Assembly: GCA_029747015.1 (NCBI GenBank)
Contig: JAKOGI010000105.1
Span: 803,933 to 867,932, forward strand
Length of the DNA stretch: 64,000 bases
Reading direction: 5' to 3'
Source of the DNA: Carnegiea gigantea
Lineage: Eukaryota > Streptophyta > Magnoliopsida > Caryophyllales > Cactaceae
Below the pieces are notes generated by a model. The model did no database searches. It was not told the DNA's origin and saw only the letters and a list, made by a program, of their open reading frames with translations. This document shows, piece after piece, positions 32,828-46,138 of this stretch; position 1 is the stretch's first letter; each line of letters starts with the position of its first letter. A program made the position numbers and the translations under genes.

Positions 32828-34790
32828 CTCTCTTATGCTTAAACCTTTACTTGTCCTTAAGTAAACACCAAATAAATCCAACAAGAGGAGATGTGTCTAG
32901 GATTCAAAACATCGCAATCTCCTCGAAATAGGCAACTCACAGTACGTCACAAGCAAGAATATCACTCAATGACAACCTCAAATAGTGCACAATACATTTC
33001 AAAATTAGGAGAAGGTGGATGTTTTCAAAGAAATATACGACCACAAGCTAGATATCAACCTTGATCACACTCAAAGAACCACAAAGCCATCATGCAAGTA
33101 TAAGGAATTATAGAGCTAATAGACTGGTAAAACCTCACTTTTAAGAAATGTGAAGCACTCTTACTCATGTGGTTGAAATATAACATGGGTTCACTCAAGA
33201 CTCATGCCAAAGATACAATCTACCATAGGCTTGGCATGACTCTCAAATTCTCCTCCACTAAAAATTTAATGTGCACATAACAATCAAGAGAACTTTACAT
33301 GGGTTGTAACGTGGGCTAAAAGGGCTAAAGGAAAGGAGTTGAGTAATAAATTTGGGTAATGTGGAGCTGTGTAGCCAAATGAATAGGAAACAACCAACAA
33401 ACCATCAAGAAACTATTACATTTATCAACTATCCAAACCCCAAGAATTCAATGAACATATTCCACGTATAAAATAGCAAATGAGTTAACAAAGATAGAAC
33501 ACAAGCTATGCAAGTATCTAATGTCAATCAACTTATTCATTCTTTTTTTCTTTTTTTGTTTTCTTCCCTTTCATTTTCATTTCTTTTTCATCAACATAAC
33601 TTTTTTTCTTTTTTCGTCTTTTTGTTTTTTTTTTTTTGGGCAAATGAAATCAAAATTGTAATTATTACAAGGCATAGGGTCCCTAACTATGACCTCACAA
33701 CCGAATACATATATATACAACCCAAACTAGAGGGAACCACAAGTAAATGCTCAATTTTATCAATCCCTTAATAAACCAACATACCAAAGCTACCTTAGAC
33801 TTAATTACCCCAAAACACCCACTACGTACATGAGGCAATGCCACATAGACTTGGCATAAAGGTAGGATTATGTGTTTGGCCAAGGGCTAATATGAAGTGT
33901 TTTACAACAAAGATGAATATAAGCTCAAAGGGGCTAGTAAAGGGGAAAAACATGTAACACAAAGGATAGGCTATTTAGCTATATGGCTAAAATATTGAAC
34001 AATAAAGAATGCATCTATCATAGCATCAACTATGCATATACTAATGTAGTTTTGAGCAATTGTCTAGGCAAGTTCTAGAGAACCAACATGAAAGAGCCAC
34101 ACACATGAAAGAACATGAGACTAAAGATAATGATTAGTCCAAATGAGGCCCGAAGTGTCACGAGATATCTACCAAAGTCTCGATTAGCTCATAAAATGAC
34201 TATCATGCAGCAACGTTAACGCTAAAGACTCTAGGGGGCAATGAATTTCCCAATCAAGACAAGGGTCAAAACAAAAAATATTCACAAAACCTTCATAAAT
34301 TTCAATACTAAAAGGGTTCAAAAGTTACTTAAGCTCATGAAGGCCATTATGCCTAGCAAAAGCATCATTAGAGGACATTTCAAGCTAATCTACACCATCC
34401 CTACGTGCAATCCTATATACAAATCTAAAATGCAACGCACCATTGCAAAAGAAAGGAAACCTAAACCTATATGCTCTAACTAGGAAGCAAACTAAAAACC
34501 AAAATGGACAACATGAAAAACTATGCTTCCCTCATTCTGAGATAAAGCATTATTATTCAAAGTAAAGACAGTAAGAGAAGGGAAAGGGAATAAAACGTAA
34601 CGATCTCACCATCACAAATGGAACTAATGGGGGATCAATGACACCATTGTATCTTCAAGGCTTGACTCATCCAATTAGATGCCATGAAAACACGCAGGAT
34701 CTCATCAAACTCCTAGGACCATAATTTAGAAAATACAAAGTAAGAGGTAATAACCAATATCACACCAAAAACAAAAAGTATCACCTAAAC
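32828..34790 (-). other. 3' noncoding region of element B
   Basis: No gene. It starts with a polypurine-like tract on the minus strand and holds long T runs (33540-33640). Several blocks resemble the 3' noncoding region of A in the same order, for example ATAGGCTTGGCATGACTCTC (33222) against the matching text near 36478. The conserved order in two families with different ORFs is noted as a finding. Confidence 0.5.
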
Positions 34791-34955
34791 CTTGTCAAAG
34801 CCCATAGAAAAATCATAGGGAAGGATTAAAGAATGTAGTCCACATGACTTTCCTAGAAAAGTCCTCTAGACACACATAATAAGGGTCAATTACGGGATCA
34901 TACCCTCTAAAGTAACATAAGGACACAAAGTTATCGAAATTCCCACCAAGCATGT
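34791..34955 (-). pseudogene. C-terminal region of the gag-derived ORF (element B), 3' piece
   Basis: The minus strand from 34955 reads NMLGGNFDNFVSLCYFRGYD, then PVIDPYYVCLEDFSRKVMW. It matches the C-element ORF in the same order (SLGTFRGYEPLLDPY, YLEGMPGEI). A splits the ORF here; the 5' piece is at 61745-62510. The family of this C-terminal region is unknown to me. Confidence 0.65.
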
Positions 34956-36107
34956 TGATCACTGCCACAAGCGCACAGGTAGTCATAGTATAGATAAAAA
35001 GATCATTCTCAGGGACCAAAGTAATCTATCAAGCTTTGTTTATCAGCATGTACTAAGCAAATTCTAAATCGAGGGGTTTTCATTCAATGACTTTAAAATA
35101 ACTAGTTCTAAATCAATTAAGGAAAAACACCTAGGAATTTATGTAGTTAAGAAAGGTGACTCAATCAAAATGATAAACATGTGCTTTTCCCTGATCGATT
35201 AGTTTTAAGGAATTGCAATCTATCCTAAAATTTAGTCTATTCTTTCGAAATCAATCAAATTTGCCCAGAATAAGCAAAAGTCATTCCTTTAAACTAATTT
35301 GTCTTAATCTAAGTTGAATATTTTTTATTACACTCTAGTCCTCCTAACATACAAATCTCTCTTTCGAGTCGACCCTATGTTAGGTTTTATCAAGCAGTTT
35401 AACAATTAAATGTCACCTTTTAGTTTTTCACTCAATTTATTTCAAGTGTACAAGCAAACATTGCCCAAAAAAAATCCACTCATAATATGATAATCACTTG
35501 ATAGAATGAAATCAAACCAATCATGAAACAAGCACAATTCTATTGATCAAGGCATGATCTAAATATACTTTCATAAACTAATAAATCCCTAAACAAAATG
35601 AACTACTCACATATAATTAAAGATTAAACAACTAACCAATGATTCGACGAAATCTAAAAGAAAGGGCTCGACAAAGACAACCTTTCACCAAGGGCTTTAA
35701 ACTGCCTTACAACCAAATGCACTCAAGATTTTCTTACTAGAACAATAATCAAACTAAAAATCCTAAATAAAAAGAGCAAAATTTTGAGAAAGAAAGTGAA
35801 CTATGCTATGCTTTCCCTTTCTTTGCTGCCAAACGATGTGACTTTATAGAGAAGCTGGAACCGATTTTCTACTCTTGTCTTGCTCCACGGGTGTTGCATC
35901 ACATGGGTGTCTATGGGGGAGGTCAAAATACATCCAATGAGGGTCAAATACTGGATAACAAGGCCTAAAATCTTGCAAAACACGTCAAATGACCATACCC
36001 AAACATAAATTGGGAATAGGAGTATAAATAGTAACTTAAAACACATAATTATGCTAAAAAAATACGGTAAAATAGCCTAGAATGATGTATACATTAAGCA
36101 CTTACCA
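34956..36107 (-). repeat. 3' LTR of element A
   Basis: Plus-strand ends TGATCACTG and CTTACCA. It matches 60526-61739 but lacks 102 bases that contain the palindrome cluster (61389-61490 in the partner). The gap is bordered by AGCT (35853-35856 here; 61389 and 61491 in the partner). A TATA-like box (minus CTATAAAGTC) lies near 35841-35850. Confidence 0.85.
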
Positions 36108-37914
36108 AACTCCCCTATGCTTAAACTATTGCTTGTCGTCAAGCAATGCTAAAATCAAAAATATACACAACCTCCTCATAATAGATATAGGTAGCATTCC
36201 AATGGCAAAGATGATCCAAAGGTAGCCCAAAAAAGATGCAAAAATCATTAGCAAATAGACTAGCGACTGAAATTTTCGAAAACCACTTAGCAGACAACAA
36301 TGCCAAATTTGAATCAATCTCCCCAAATCATCAAATATAATCACTCAACATATGAGACAAATGAAGCCATCAAGGCCGGTAGAACCTCACTATAGTTATG
36401 TGGCACTCATCACTCATGTGTTTGAAAAATTATAAAGGCTCCCTCAATTCTCATCCCTTAGACTTAAATCTATCATAAGTTTGATAAGACTCTCAAATTC
36501 TCCATCACTAATATGCAAACACACTAGACAATCACGAGGAATTTCATAGGGTTGTAATGGGACCATGGGTAATGGTGAGAAGGGAACAAATGTTTTGGAA
36601 ATAAGGAGCTAGAAGCCATAAACTAAGAGCTAGATGCTTCCAATGCATCATACAACATCCTTCTTAGACCAATATATTTTATCAACAAAGTACATCCCCA
36701 ATTGAAGAGATAAAGAGTTGAAAAATCATAAAAATTTATAATTCCAACAAGGCTAATACTTCGTTTCTTATTCACTTTTCTCTCTTTTTTTTCATTTTGT
36801 GTTCTTTTTCTCCTTTTTTTTAATTTTTTTTCTTTTATTTAAAAGAGTTAGCCAAGAAAAATCCATAATGAACTTTAAATTCCAACTCTTCTTTAAACTT
36901 TGTACAATAAGACAAAGGATTTATCAAGATCTCAAAGGATTTATCAAGATCTCACATCTCTTTACCAAACAACCAAAATCCACTAAAAGATAACAATACA
37001 CCTCACTAGTTCCCAATCAAACTTGATACAAAAAGAATGAAACACTCCTCTAGTCTTGGCTTAAGGGTGAGATAATCATTTCGCCATAGGCTATAGTAGA
37101 AGGTTCAAATCAAGAAAAACGGATATAAGCTCAAAAGGGGTAGCAAAGGATATAATACGCAACAAAGGTGGCTATTTAGTCATCGGGTTTAACAAATCAA
37201 AGAAAAATGCCTCAATCGTATTGCCTAAATACATATGTGAATGTCATCTTGAATGACAATCAAAGTAAGTTCTAGAGATATGACGTCAAGGAAGAGTCAC
37301 ACATGAAAGAAATATAAGACTAAATTGATAAATAGTCTCTAAAAGTTCAAAACCTCACGGGACATCTACCAAAGTCAAAACTAGTACATTAGTAAACACA
37401 TGCCAAAATTCATGAAAATACTCATGGGGTAATCAACTCGCACTTAATATGTGGTCAAAACATGGAGCTTATTTCAAAAACTCATTCTCCTTTATTTTAT
37501 GCACAATTGGGCAAATCAAAAGATCAAACTAAACCAAAGAAGTCTACCTAGTTTACAAAGATCATCATCGGAGGATTTTTTTCCTTTTTTTTAATTTTTT
37601 TTTTCTCATTTTCTTTAATGCATGCTTCTAATAACAATGCAAGCTAAAATGCAAAAGAAACTAATAAAAAAACTAAAATGCAACCTAGAATAAAAAGAAA
37701 ATTAAATGCACTTCTAAAACACTGCTAAACAAAACTAAAACCTATAATAAGAACTCCAAAAATTATCACAAATAACATGTACAAAACACAAAGACACCAA
37801 ACCAAATCAGGTATTAGATGCCAAATATAACGACTAACTCCGCCATGCTTGAATCACACATTATCCTCAATGTGGGCACATAAGAGAAAAATGGAAGGGG
37901 AGTAGCACAAAGCA
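36108..37914 (-). other. 3' noncoding region of element A
   Basis: Starts with a polypurine tract (minus GCATAGGGGAGTT, 36108-36120). No gene. T-rich runs lie at 36785-36840 and 37575-37610. A perfect 20-base tandem repeat (AAAGGATTTATCAAGATCTC) lies at 36914-36953. The block 37850-37960 is shared with D and E. Confidence 0.6.
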
Positions 37915-38232
37915 ATAAGAAAGGAGGTAGTGGAGGAGGATGGCGTGGTTGGCCATAAGAGATATGCCAATCCCACTAAGTCTCTAAACATGCGCTATAG
38001 TCTTGGAAATATTAAGTCTGGGAAGCAAGCATCCCACAAAGCTCATCGTTGCGCTCTTGGACAAAGTCCCAAAGAGCAGCATTCTCAGAAGCCACAAAAG
38101 CTTAGAAGGACACTTGCTCCTCTGGGATGGACCTAAGGGTGTCTTGAAACTCGGTATAGCCAGGAGGGGATGGTTGAGAGGAAGAACTAGGTCGGGCTTA
38201 ACTAGAATGAGGGGCTGGATGAGGGGGTATGG
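37915..38232 (-). pseudogene. ATHILA ORF-1-like protein, C-terminal piece (element A)
   Basis: Continues the ORF interrupted by the CACTA at 38232. In one frame it reads PSFKTPLGPSQRSK; in the family frame it gives WDFVQERNDELCGML and, near 37985, WDWHISYGQP, the shared C-terminus. Frame changes are present. Confidence 0.6.
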
Positions 38233-38600
38233 CACTACAAGAAAATCTAGTTTTCGTAGCATTTGGTTTCGCCACAATAAGTTCAAATATTGCTGCAATA
38301 ACCTTTTGTGGCAATTTGAGAACATGCTATAAAGTTGCCACAGATACTGTGTTACAAAAGGCTATTGTGGCAAATTGTCGTTTGCTACTAAATATAAAGC
38401 TTTTGTAGAAAAATTTAATATGCCACAACTATCAAATTGCTACAATAGGTCATACTTTGTAGCAAGTCAAGTATTGCTACAAAAATATATTTGCTATAAA
38501 AATATGGTATTTGTGGCAATAGAGTTAGCTACAAATTGGTCTTTTAGTGTCTAATTTGAACACATTTAGTGGCAATTCCATTATGCCACTACAATTGTAT
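38233..38600. repeat. Left terminal inverted repeat and subterminal motifs of the CACTA
   Basis: The terminal 13 bases are followed by many copies of TTGTGGCAA, TTGCCACA and TTGCTACAA up to about 38600. In En/Spm the second protein binds such subterminal motifs to bring the ends together. The motif here differs from the maize one and matches this element's right end. Confidence 0.88.
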
Positions 38601-38982
38601 AAGTGTTCTATTGTACAATTTTCTGTATTTGAAATTCATTTTAAACTTTACGAACATATGTTATGATATAATTGACTATTGCAATTGGCACTGGAATGAT
38701 ATAATTAACTTTTGCAATTGGTAATGAAGTTAAGTATTGCATATAAACATACTTAATAAATAAAAATAAATAAAGGAAGGTGAAGACAAAACTAAAAAAT
38801 GAAAATTCATTTCATATATCAGAAGTGGAATCACATAGCATTATTCTTCATAAGTGTACTTCGTTTAGAATTTCTAATAAATGAAGAAATGATAAATTCC
38901 ATAAATACTCAAATTCGATAAATGTAGATTGTGCTAACTAATTAAGAAAACAAATAGAAAAGTTAAACGAGGACTTCATCAT
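38601..38982. other. CACTA region after the TNP1-type gene
   Basis: AT-rich, no reading frame or motif recognised. Probably the 3' untranslated region and spacer of the TNP1-type gene, which runs leftward. A short near-repeat, ATGATATAATTGACTATTGC and a similar copy, lies at 38660-38725. Confidence 0.4.
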
Positions 38983-41900
38983 CACCATCCCGTCCTCTTC
39001 ACCTCGTATGATCGTCCAGCATCATTCTTGGAATGGGATGCCTGTATGAAAAACCAAGTAAATAAAGAAATAAGCATTAGCACCGGTTCATATTTTCATA
39101 TAAAAAATAACAATTTATGTTGATATAATTCCCAAGCAAATATGAAAACAGATGGACAGCTTAGGGCTAGGAGTGTTAGTGTTTTCTTAATTTATGGAGC
39201 GAAACGAACAGAATTTCCCCTAAAAACTGACCATTTCCTAAGCTTAAAGTCTTACATTAAATCCCCTACACTAAATAGAAATACAAACGAACATCAAACA
39301 AGCTCAACGGCTACACGCCGGATACCACAACTCTACAGGCCACATGCCCGGAGTAAACCATTCAATGAAGTTCTTAACACCCAACCACATAATCAGCTAA
39401 TTGAACGAGTAAACTTAAAACCAAGCATCAATTTATGACCATTACACAAGCCTTACATTACACAAGCAACTCTACACATTCTAAACCAGAGAATCAGCTT
39501 TGCAAGCTTTGTTGTGTTTTGCTTAAAAAAGCATGCTTTTCTACTGCATTTCCTTCGTTCACATGCTTATTTGCTTATGCAATTCTTTCTGCCACTTATT
39601 TCAACTAATTTTTGTTTGGCTACTGAGCAGTTGTTGATTCTATTGAATCATGATATTCCAAATGAGGGAGTCGAAATAAACATACCTCTCATTTTGTCCA
39701 CCACGACTACGCTCCATGGAAGAAGAAGAAAGATGCTGGGATGATCCACTTGATTGCACCTATAAGCCAAGGTGATCAACTCAATTAGTTATATTTAAAG
39801 TACAATGATTACTTTCTAAAAAAATAAGAATGTCTACAATGTTGTTGACACCAACCTGTGCATTTGAAGGACCTAGTCTTTCCTCTAGAGCACGAAGACG
39901 TGCTTCATAAGACTCGTGAATTTGAGCAACTCGCCTATTAACTTCAGTTTCAATTCTCTCTTGGATATCAATTTCAGGTATGACCTTCTTTTGTTAAGTA
40001 GAAAACGATGACACCCCTTGATCCATGCCCCTTTGGTGATGTGATCCTTTGCGATACTCTAGGACACGGCTGAAGGCCTCTTGGGGAGTGAGGTTGTCCA
40101 CTCCATGCTCATCTGGTTGTTTTTGATGTAATTCTTGAAGATCCGTGTACGCCTTCTCTGCTAGCTCATCTGACCAAGTCCCATCTTTCTTCTTTCTTTG
40201 AATCTTCCATAATTGTAAATAATATGGTTCTCCCTCTTCAATTTGCAGTTGAGACTCTGCATTTGAATCGTTACACACAGCCATTGGTTTCTGCAACTGA
40301 ATTCATCTAAGAAAAGTCATATGTTAAGCTACAAACACAATTTATATTCAATAGTACTAGTATCAAACAACAACAAACATTAATTACCATCTCGTAGAAA
40401 GTACTAGCAATTGATTTGGTCCCAACTTTTGCTAACATTTTCTGAGATTTCTGACTTTTAGAATTTCTCACTGCAGCGCTAGGATTACCAACAAAAATAG
40501 AAAAACTAAGTAAACAATCATAGTTGGTATATGTTCAGATAGCAATAATACAATATGATCCAATGATTTGTGAGGTAGTAAAAAATAGAGAATTCAACTT
40601 ACCCTGAACTTCTCACTACCCCAATAATTGACTAACCATTTTCGTTGTTCTGGATCAACTTCCTTGGGTGGATTTGCACGCCTATCAGCAACAGTAGCAT
40701 AGTCATTATATGCTTTTTGCTTTAAGTCATAGCACCATTTCCTATACCAAACCTTGCAACGCCGCTCAATTGCCCTTTCCACATGACAACCTTTAGGCAA
40801 CTTAAATATATCCTGCATATATAGTAGAAAATGTTAATAACCAAAAAAAAGGGGTGGAGGTTAACGATGGATAATGTTAGACTTAGGGTGAAAACCTTTA
40901 GCTTCATCAAGAATTTTCTTTTCTTATCTACATGTATATGACCCCATTTCTCAACATCCAATGGCATGCATTGTTTCATCAAGTAGCTAGCCTCACTAAT
41001 GAATTGAGTGCTATTGTAACCGACAACACGCATAAGCTCTAGTGGGATTTCAATATCCACTGGCCTTTGATCTGCCTCCCTTTTCCTTCTCCATTTTTGA
41101 CATTTTGTTTTCCCACGTCTAGGTGAGGGAGCTGGAATACAAATAACATAAATATAGTGAAAACAAGACCATATATATTGTTGCGGATAAAAACATGACA
41201 AACCTTTATGCTCAGATGAGTTAATTTGGGTATCATCCTCAGTGTTGTGATGTTTAATGTTGTCCATAAATGTACCTACATTTGTAATTCAAACTCCAAG
41301 ATTATATAAATGTATGAGATTTAGGAATCTATAGGTGTGCGTGAAAGAAAGAGAGTTTGCTTCCTCACCTCTATCATGGGAGTAATTTGAATCATTTTTC
41401 CTATGTAAATAAGATGATCTTGTCCTGGGCCCTTGGCTCTCTAATATAGGGGTGTGCAAATTGGTACCTTGATTGCTCCTTTGGTCATTTAATTCATCAT
41501 GCGCTATTTCGCCTATCATATAAAATTACAAAGGTTAAATAATATTTTATTTCATAAACGCATAAGCATATCATATGTAACCTATATTTAATCGTTTACC
41601 CGAAGAAAGTATCACTTGATTATCATATCCAGAACTTGATCTTGCAAGTCTACTCATGTCACCTAATATAGAGAATTTACAGAGAATAGCAAAATGAGCA
41701 CACACTATTAAAATGACACAAATAGCTAGGATTTGTCTCTACTAAGCTCACTATTGAATTACCTGATCTAATCCTAGTGACCTGCCTTTCCAGTGAAGTT
41801 GTACGCATAGTAGTTCTTTGAGTGTCAAAAGGAACATCATCGCATTCTGCTTACACTCTTTCACCGTCTGTCGGATGATACTCATCGTCTTCCTCACAAT

Positions 41901-42121
41901 TTTGCTCACCACATAGTTGGATACTTCCTTTGGCTCTTCTTGGTGCTTGCATCGTCCTTTGTATTCCAAGTTCCTGAAGTTTTCGATTGTTTTGTTGAAT
42001 ATTCAACTCCCGTTGCCTTTCATATTCGTTGACGTTGTCCTTCCGTTGCATTTCATACTCGTTGACGTTGTCCTTGCGGGAAACGCCACCGGGTGCACTT
42101 GTGATCCTTTTAGGTCTTGCC
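38983..42121 (-). pseudogene. TNP1/TNPA-type CACTA protein gene (Transposase_24 family)
   Basis: Spliced minus-strand gene; the likely start is MARPKRITSAPGG at 42121. Exons I can delimit by GT/AG: 42121-41763, 41663-41601, about 41515-41369, about 41277-41204, about 41130-40900, and 40813-40607. More exons lie at about 40296-39856 and 39758-39675, and possibly a last short one ending about 38983 (start 39041). The 40.8 kb exon has GCHVERAIERRCKVWYRKW and RKWLVNYWGSEKFR, the core of the plant transposase family PF03004. Next come GEPYYLQLWKIQRKKKDGTW and LQELHQKQPDEHG, then a helical tail (QERIETEVNRRVAQIHESYE) likely to be a coiled coil. Two in-frame stops (near 41851 and 39996) mark it as damaged. 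It should bind the subterminal repeats. Confidence 0.78.
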
Positions 42122-42449
42122 ATATTTCGCAAGTTCTCAAGAGTGATATACATGGCTGCCTATAATCACAATACAATTGCAAAGTGTAAGAAAAAACTAA
42201 GAACCAGGGAAAAAAAAAAACTGTAACTGCACTTAACCTCAGTAAAGCAATGATAAATATCTGACAACTAGTGGATAGATAAGAAATGCTAGTGTTACCA
42301 AAATCTGACAACTAAATGATAATATCACGATACAATTAGGCTACACAAAAAGTGACCGAAACAAATACAAAAATAGTTATTGGCCATGTCTTTCCTTACA
42401 CATGCGTTTGTCACCAAAGAAAGGTTCAATAATAATACTAATGACAAGT

Positions 42450-45400
42450 TCAATTGAACTCAATGTCCAATTCATCAGCAAACAGTCGCATGTCATCTTC
42501 ATCACTTGACTCAGATTCACTCCCATCATCAACAACTGCCATTTTGCCCTTCTTGTTATGTCGCTGTAGCTCTTGTGTCACAATAGTAGCATCGACCACA
42601 TCTAGGTTTAAATCATTCCTGACCAAAGAAGTTATTCCATCATTTGCTAGTGGGATATATGCTTCTTGAACAGCATCATCACCGTCCACAATTGATTTAG
42701 CTTCTTCATCTTCATCATCAGAAGGAATGTCATAGAAATTACGAGGATTTGTTTTCATAACCACTTGCCAATTTTGATGTATGTGATCTCTGACATAGTA
42801 TACTTGCTCAACTTGAGAAGCTAAAACAAATGGCTCATTCGTTTTCAGAAAATGTTTCACATTGACTGAAGTAATGCCATATTCTTCTCTTTTGATTCCT
42901 ATGTTGTCAGTATATACATCAAACCAGTCACACTTGAGTAGAACAACTTTATGTTTACTATCACATTCCAGTTCAACAACCTCTTGTGACATACCGAAGT
43001 ACTCTTTTTCTCCACTGAGCACATCACCTTTCACCACAACACCACAATTTTGGGTGCTAAGATTTTTCGCTCGTGCTTTCATATGAAATTGACATCCATT
43101 TACAACATATCCATCATAACAAAGGACTCTCTTCATAAGACACTATGCCAAAACCATAATTTGCTCTTTCATCACACTGTTTCCACAATTGGGTAATCTA
43201 ACCAAAAACAAAACAAAAGGTTAACACCCAGGCTAATTAGTTATGTAAGGTAGACGTACAGTTACCATATTTACCTACCCGATCTTCAAACCATTTGTTA
43301 AAATTGCATCTATAAGATGCATCAATACTTTTATATTCCCTAAAATGCAAAAACACAATTAATATTTTTAAAAACGAATATTAGAAAAAGTTAGAATATC
43401 TACTGGTAGGATACATTTCTTACTCAATAAAAGGTTGTACTTCCTCGCAATTTTGTAACACATAAAGGTGAGCACAATTCCAATCAGCATGGGAAAGGAC
43501 TTTGATATTTGCCTGACCTAATGGCTTTCCTGACTTCATGAAAACCGATAGTCCTTGATGTTGGCTATCCCTCCCGTCTTCATTCCTTTCAAGACGATTA
43601 AACCTAGTCTCTGCTCTATGCAAATACCTTGAATAAAAGGTTAAACACTCATCTGCAATATATGCTTCTGCGATTGACCCTTCAAGACAAGCTTTATTAA
43701 GCATAAACTCTTTTAAAGTGTGCATGAGCCTAACCACAAGCCAAGAATTGTGAAGCATAAGCGATATGATCCCAAATAATATTTTCATTCATCAAAACCA
43801 AAAGAAATAAAAATATCTTCACCTTTCAAATGGGTACATCCAGCGATATTGAACTGGTCCAGCAAGTTTAGCTTCAATAGCTAAATGGACAGTCAAGTGT
43901 ACCATAATTTCAAAAAATAAGGGAACAAAGACGCGCTCTAATTTGCAAAGAGTAATAGCAATGCTCTTCTCTAATCTCTCCAATACTTCTATCTTCAATA
44001 CCTTTGAGCATAATTGCTTGAAGAATAAAGATAACTCCACCAGAGCATCATACACATCCTTGTCCAACTTCCCGCGAAAGGATGGGACTAGTAAATCTTG
44101 CATAAAAATATGACAATCATGACTCTTTAATGTCCCTGTTATTTTCCCCTCATTAACATTTACACATCGACCTATGTTCTATGAGTATCCATCTGGCACT
44201 TTTAAGTCAGCTAAAAATCGACAAACATCCTTCCTTTCATTCAAACTTAACTCAAAAGCTGCTTTCGGAATTTTATATTTGTCACCAACCTTCTTAGGGT
44301 GCAAGCTCTTTCTAATTCCCATTTCAACCAAATCCAAGCGAGATTTCAAGTTATCCCTTGTTTTCCCTGGTATATTCATAATCGTACCCAATATGCTTTC
44401 ACAAATATTCTTCTCAATATGCATAACATCTAAATTATGACACACCAGATTTTTGCTCCAATATGGTAATTCAAAGAAGATACTTTTCTTTTCCCAATTA
44501 TAGACCAATTTTGGTTTTGTTCTCTTCCGCTTGTCATCAACCTTCCCAAGCTTGATATTTTCAAACTTGCCAATTTGATCGGCAACTTCCTCTCCAGATA
44601 GATACTTAGGAGGAGGATCCATTTCCGACGTGTTGTCAAAAGATTTCTTGTCATGCCTCCACTTATGATTAAGCTCCAAAAACCTACGATGACCCATGTA
44701 ACATTGTTTGTTCCAATAAGGCAAGTACCTCGACCATGTATCTTTATTACAAACAGGACAGGCTAGACGTCCTTTAACACTCCACCCAGAGAGATTACCA
44801 TAGGCAGGAAAATCATTGATTGTCCACAACAAAGCAGCATGCAACATAAAATATTCAGCTTTGAAAGCATCATAAGTATTACGCCAACATCCCATAACAA
44901 TTTCAGCTCATCAATCAATGGTTGTAAGTACACATCAATATCAATTCCTAGAGCAGTTTTTCAGGAATGATCATATTTAACATTATGTATGGCTTTTTCA
45001 TACACATCCAAGGTGGCAAGTTATAAGGAACCAAAAACACAGGCCAAGTGGTGTAAGTGGAGTTTATGTTTGCATATGGGGTAAAGCCATCACTGCATAA
45101 ACCCAATCTCACATTGCGAGCATCTGCAGCAAAATTTGGAAAAGATACATCAAATGACTTCCAAGCCTTTGCATCTACTGGATGTCTCAAAATCCCATCA
45201 TCGGGACGTTTATCCTTGTGCCATCGCATGTGGGATGCTATTTTGGCAGATATAAATAATCTCTGTAATCTTGGTGTAAGAGGAAAATAACGCAATACCT
45301 TATAGGGAATATTCCTCCCCTTTCCCTTCTTCTCACTTTCGTCATCACTGTCATCACCGTCCTCCCTCTTATCCTTCCACCTAGGATGAGCACATTTAGG

Positions 45401-46138
45401 ACATTTTTCTGCATGTTCATACTCCTTCCAATAAAGTATACAATCATTCTTACAAGCCTCAATCTTCACATACCTCAATCCCAACTCTCAAGTGTATTTT
45501 CTGGCTTCATAAGCATTCTTTGGAAAAGTATCATCAAAATCAAATGCCTTTTTCAAAAGCTCAAGTATCATTGTGAGTGATTTGTCACTCCACCCACAAA
45601 GGCATTTTATATGAAGAAGATGCACCATAAACTCCAACTTGGAAAATTTCTCACAACCAGGAAATAGCTCTTTCTCAGCATCTCTAACTAGCCTACCAAA
45701 TTTCGCAAGCAGTTCAGGTGAATCACTAATGCTAAGACTGCCTAACCTTTCAAATTCACCCATTATATTAAAAGCTCTAGTATTTGTCATGTCATGTACC
45801 ATGGCAAAAGTCTCATCTATATCATCCACGACTCCTGGCTCTATTGGATCAATAGACCCATCTGCATCATTATTATCCTCATCACTTTCATGATTATGCT
45901 CTTCAACACCACATTTTTCCCCATGAAATTCCTATGGATTGTAGTTTCTTAAGATTCCATCATTCATCAAATGAAGCAAAACTGTCTTTCTATTTAGATG
46001 ATTATAATTGTCACAATTAACACAAGGACATCTAATTTTCCCCTCCTTAGCCACATTAGCAAATGCAAAGTTAAGAAATTCATTGACCCCTTTGATATAT
46101 TCTCCCTTTTGCCTACATTTATAAGTCTTCCAATTCAT
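42450..46138 (-). pseudogene. TNP2/TNPD-type CACTA transposase
   Basis: Start MNWKTYKCRQKGEYIKGVNE at 46138: the transposase-associated domain with CPCVNCDNY (46138-45932). Then come LEFMVHLLHIKCLCGWSDKS (45829-45488) and the tnp2 core (45484-44179: CPKCAHPRW, VLRYFPLTPRLQRLF, MRWHKD, LGLCSDGFTPY, DVYLQPLIDEL, TINDFPAYGNLSGW). DUF4218 follows (44103-43420: SHDCHIFMQDLL, GSIAEAYIADECLTFYSRYL), then DUF4216 (43136-42450: VVLLKCDWFDVY, LASQVEQVYYVRD) and an acidic end. The conserved acidic motifs of the catalytic core are present. Lesions: TAG near 45930, TGA near 45487, two frameshifts between 44948 and 44895, and a stop at 44179. It would cut and join the element ends. Introns lie near 43137-43419 and perhaps 43789-43818. 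Confidence 0.9.

Noticed and set aside
42003..42311. Minus-strand frame with several hydrophobic stretches, like a membrane protein
   Set aside because: Out of frame over the first exon of the TNP1-type gene and its upstream region; no support as a separate gene.
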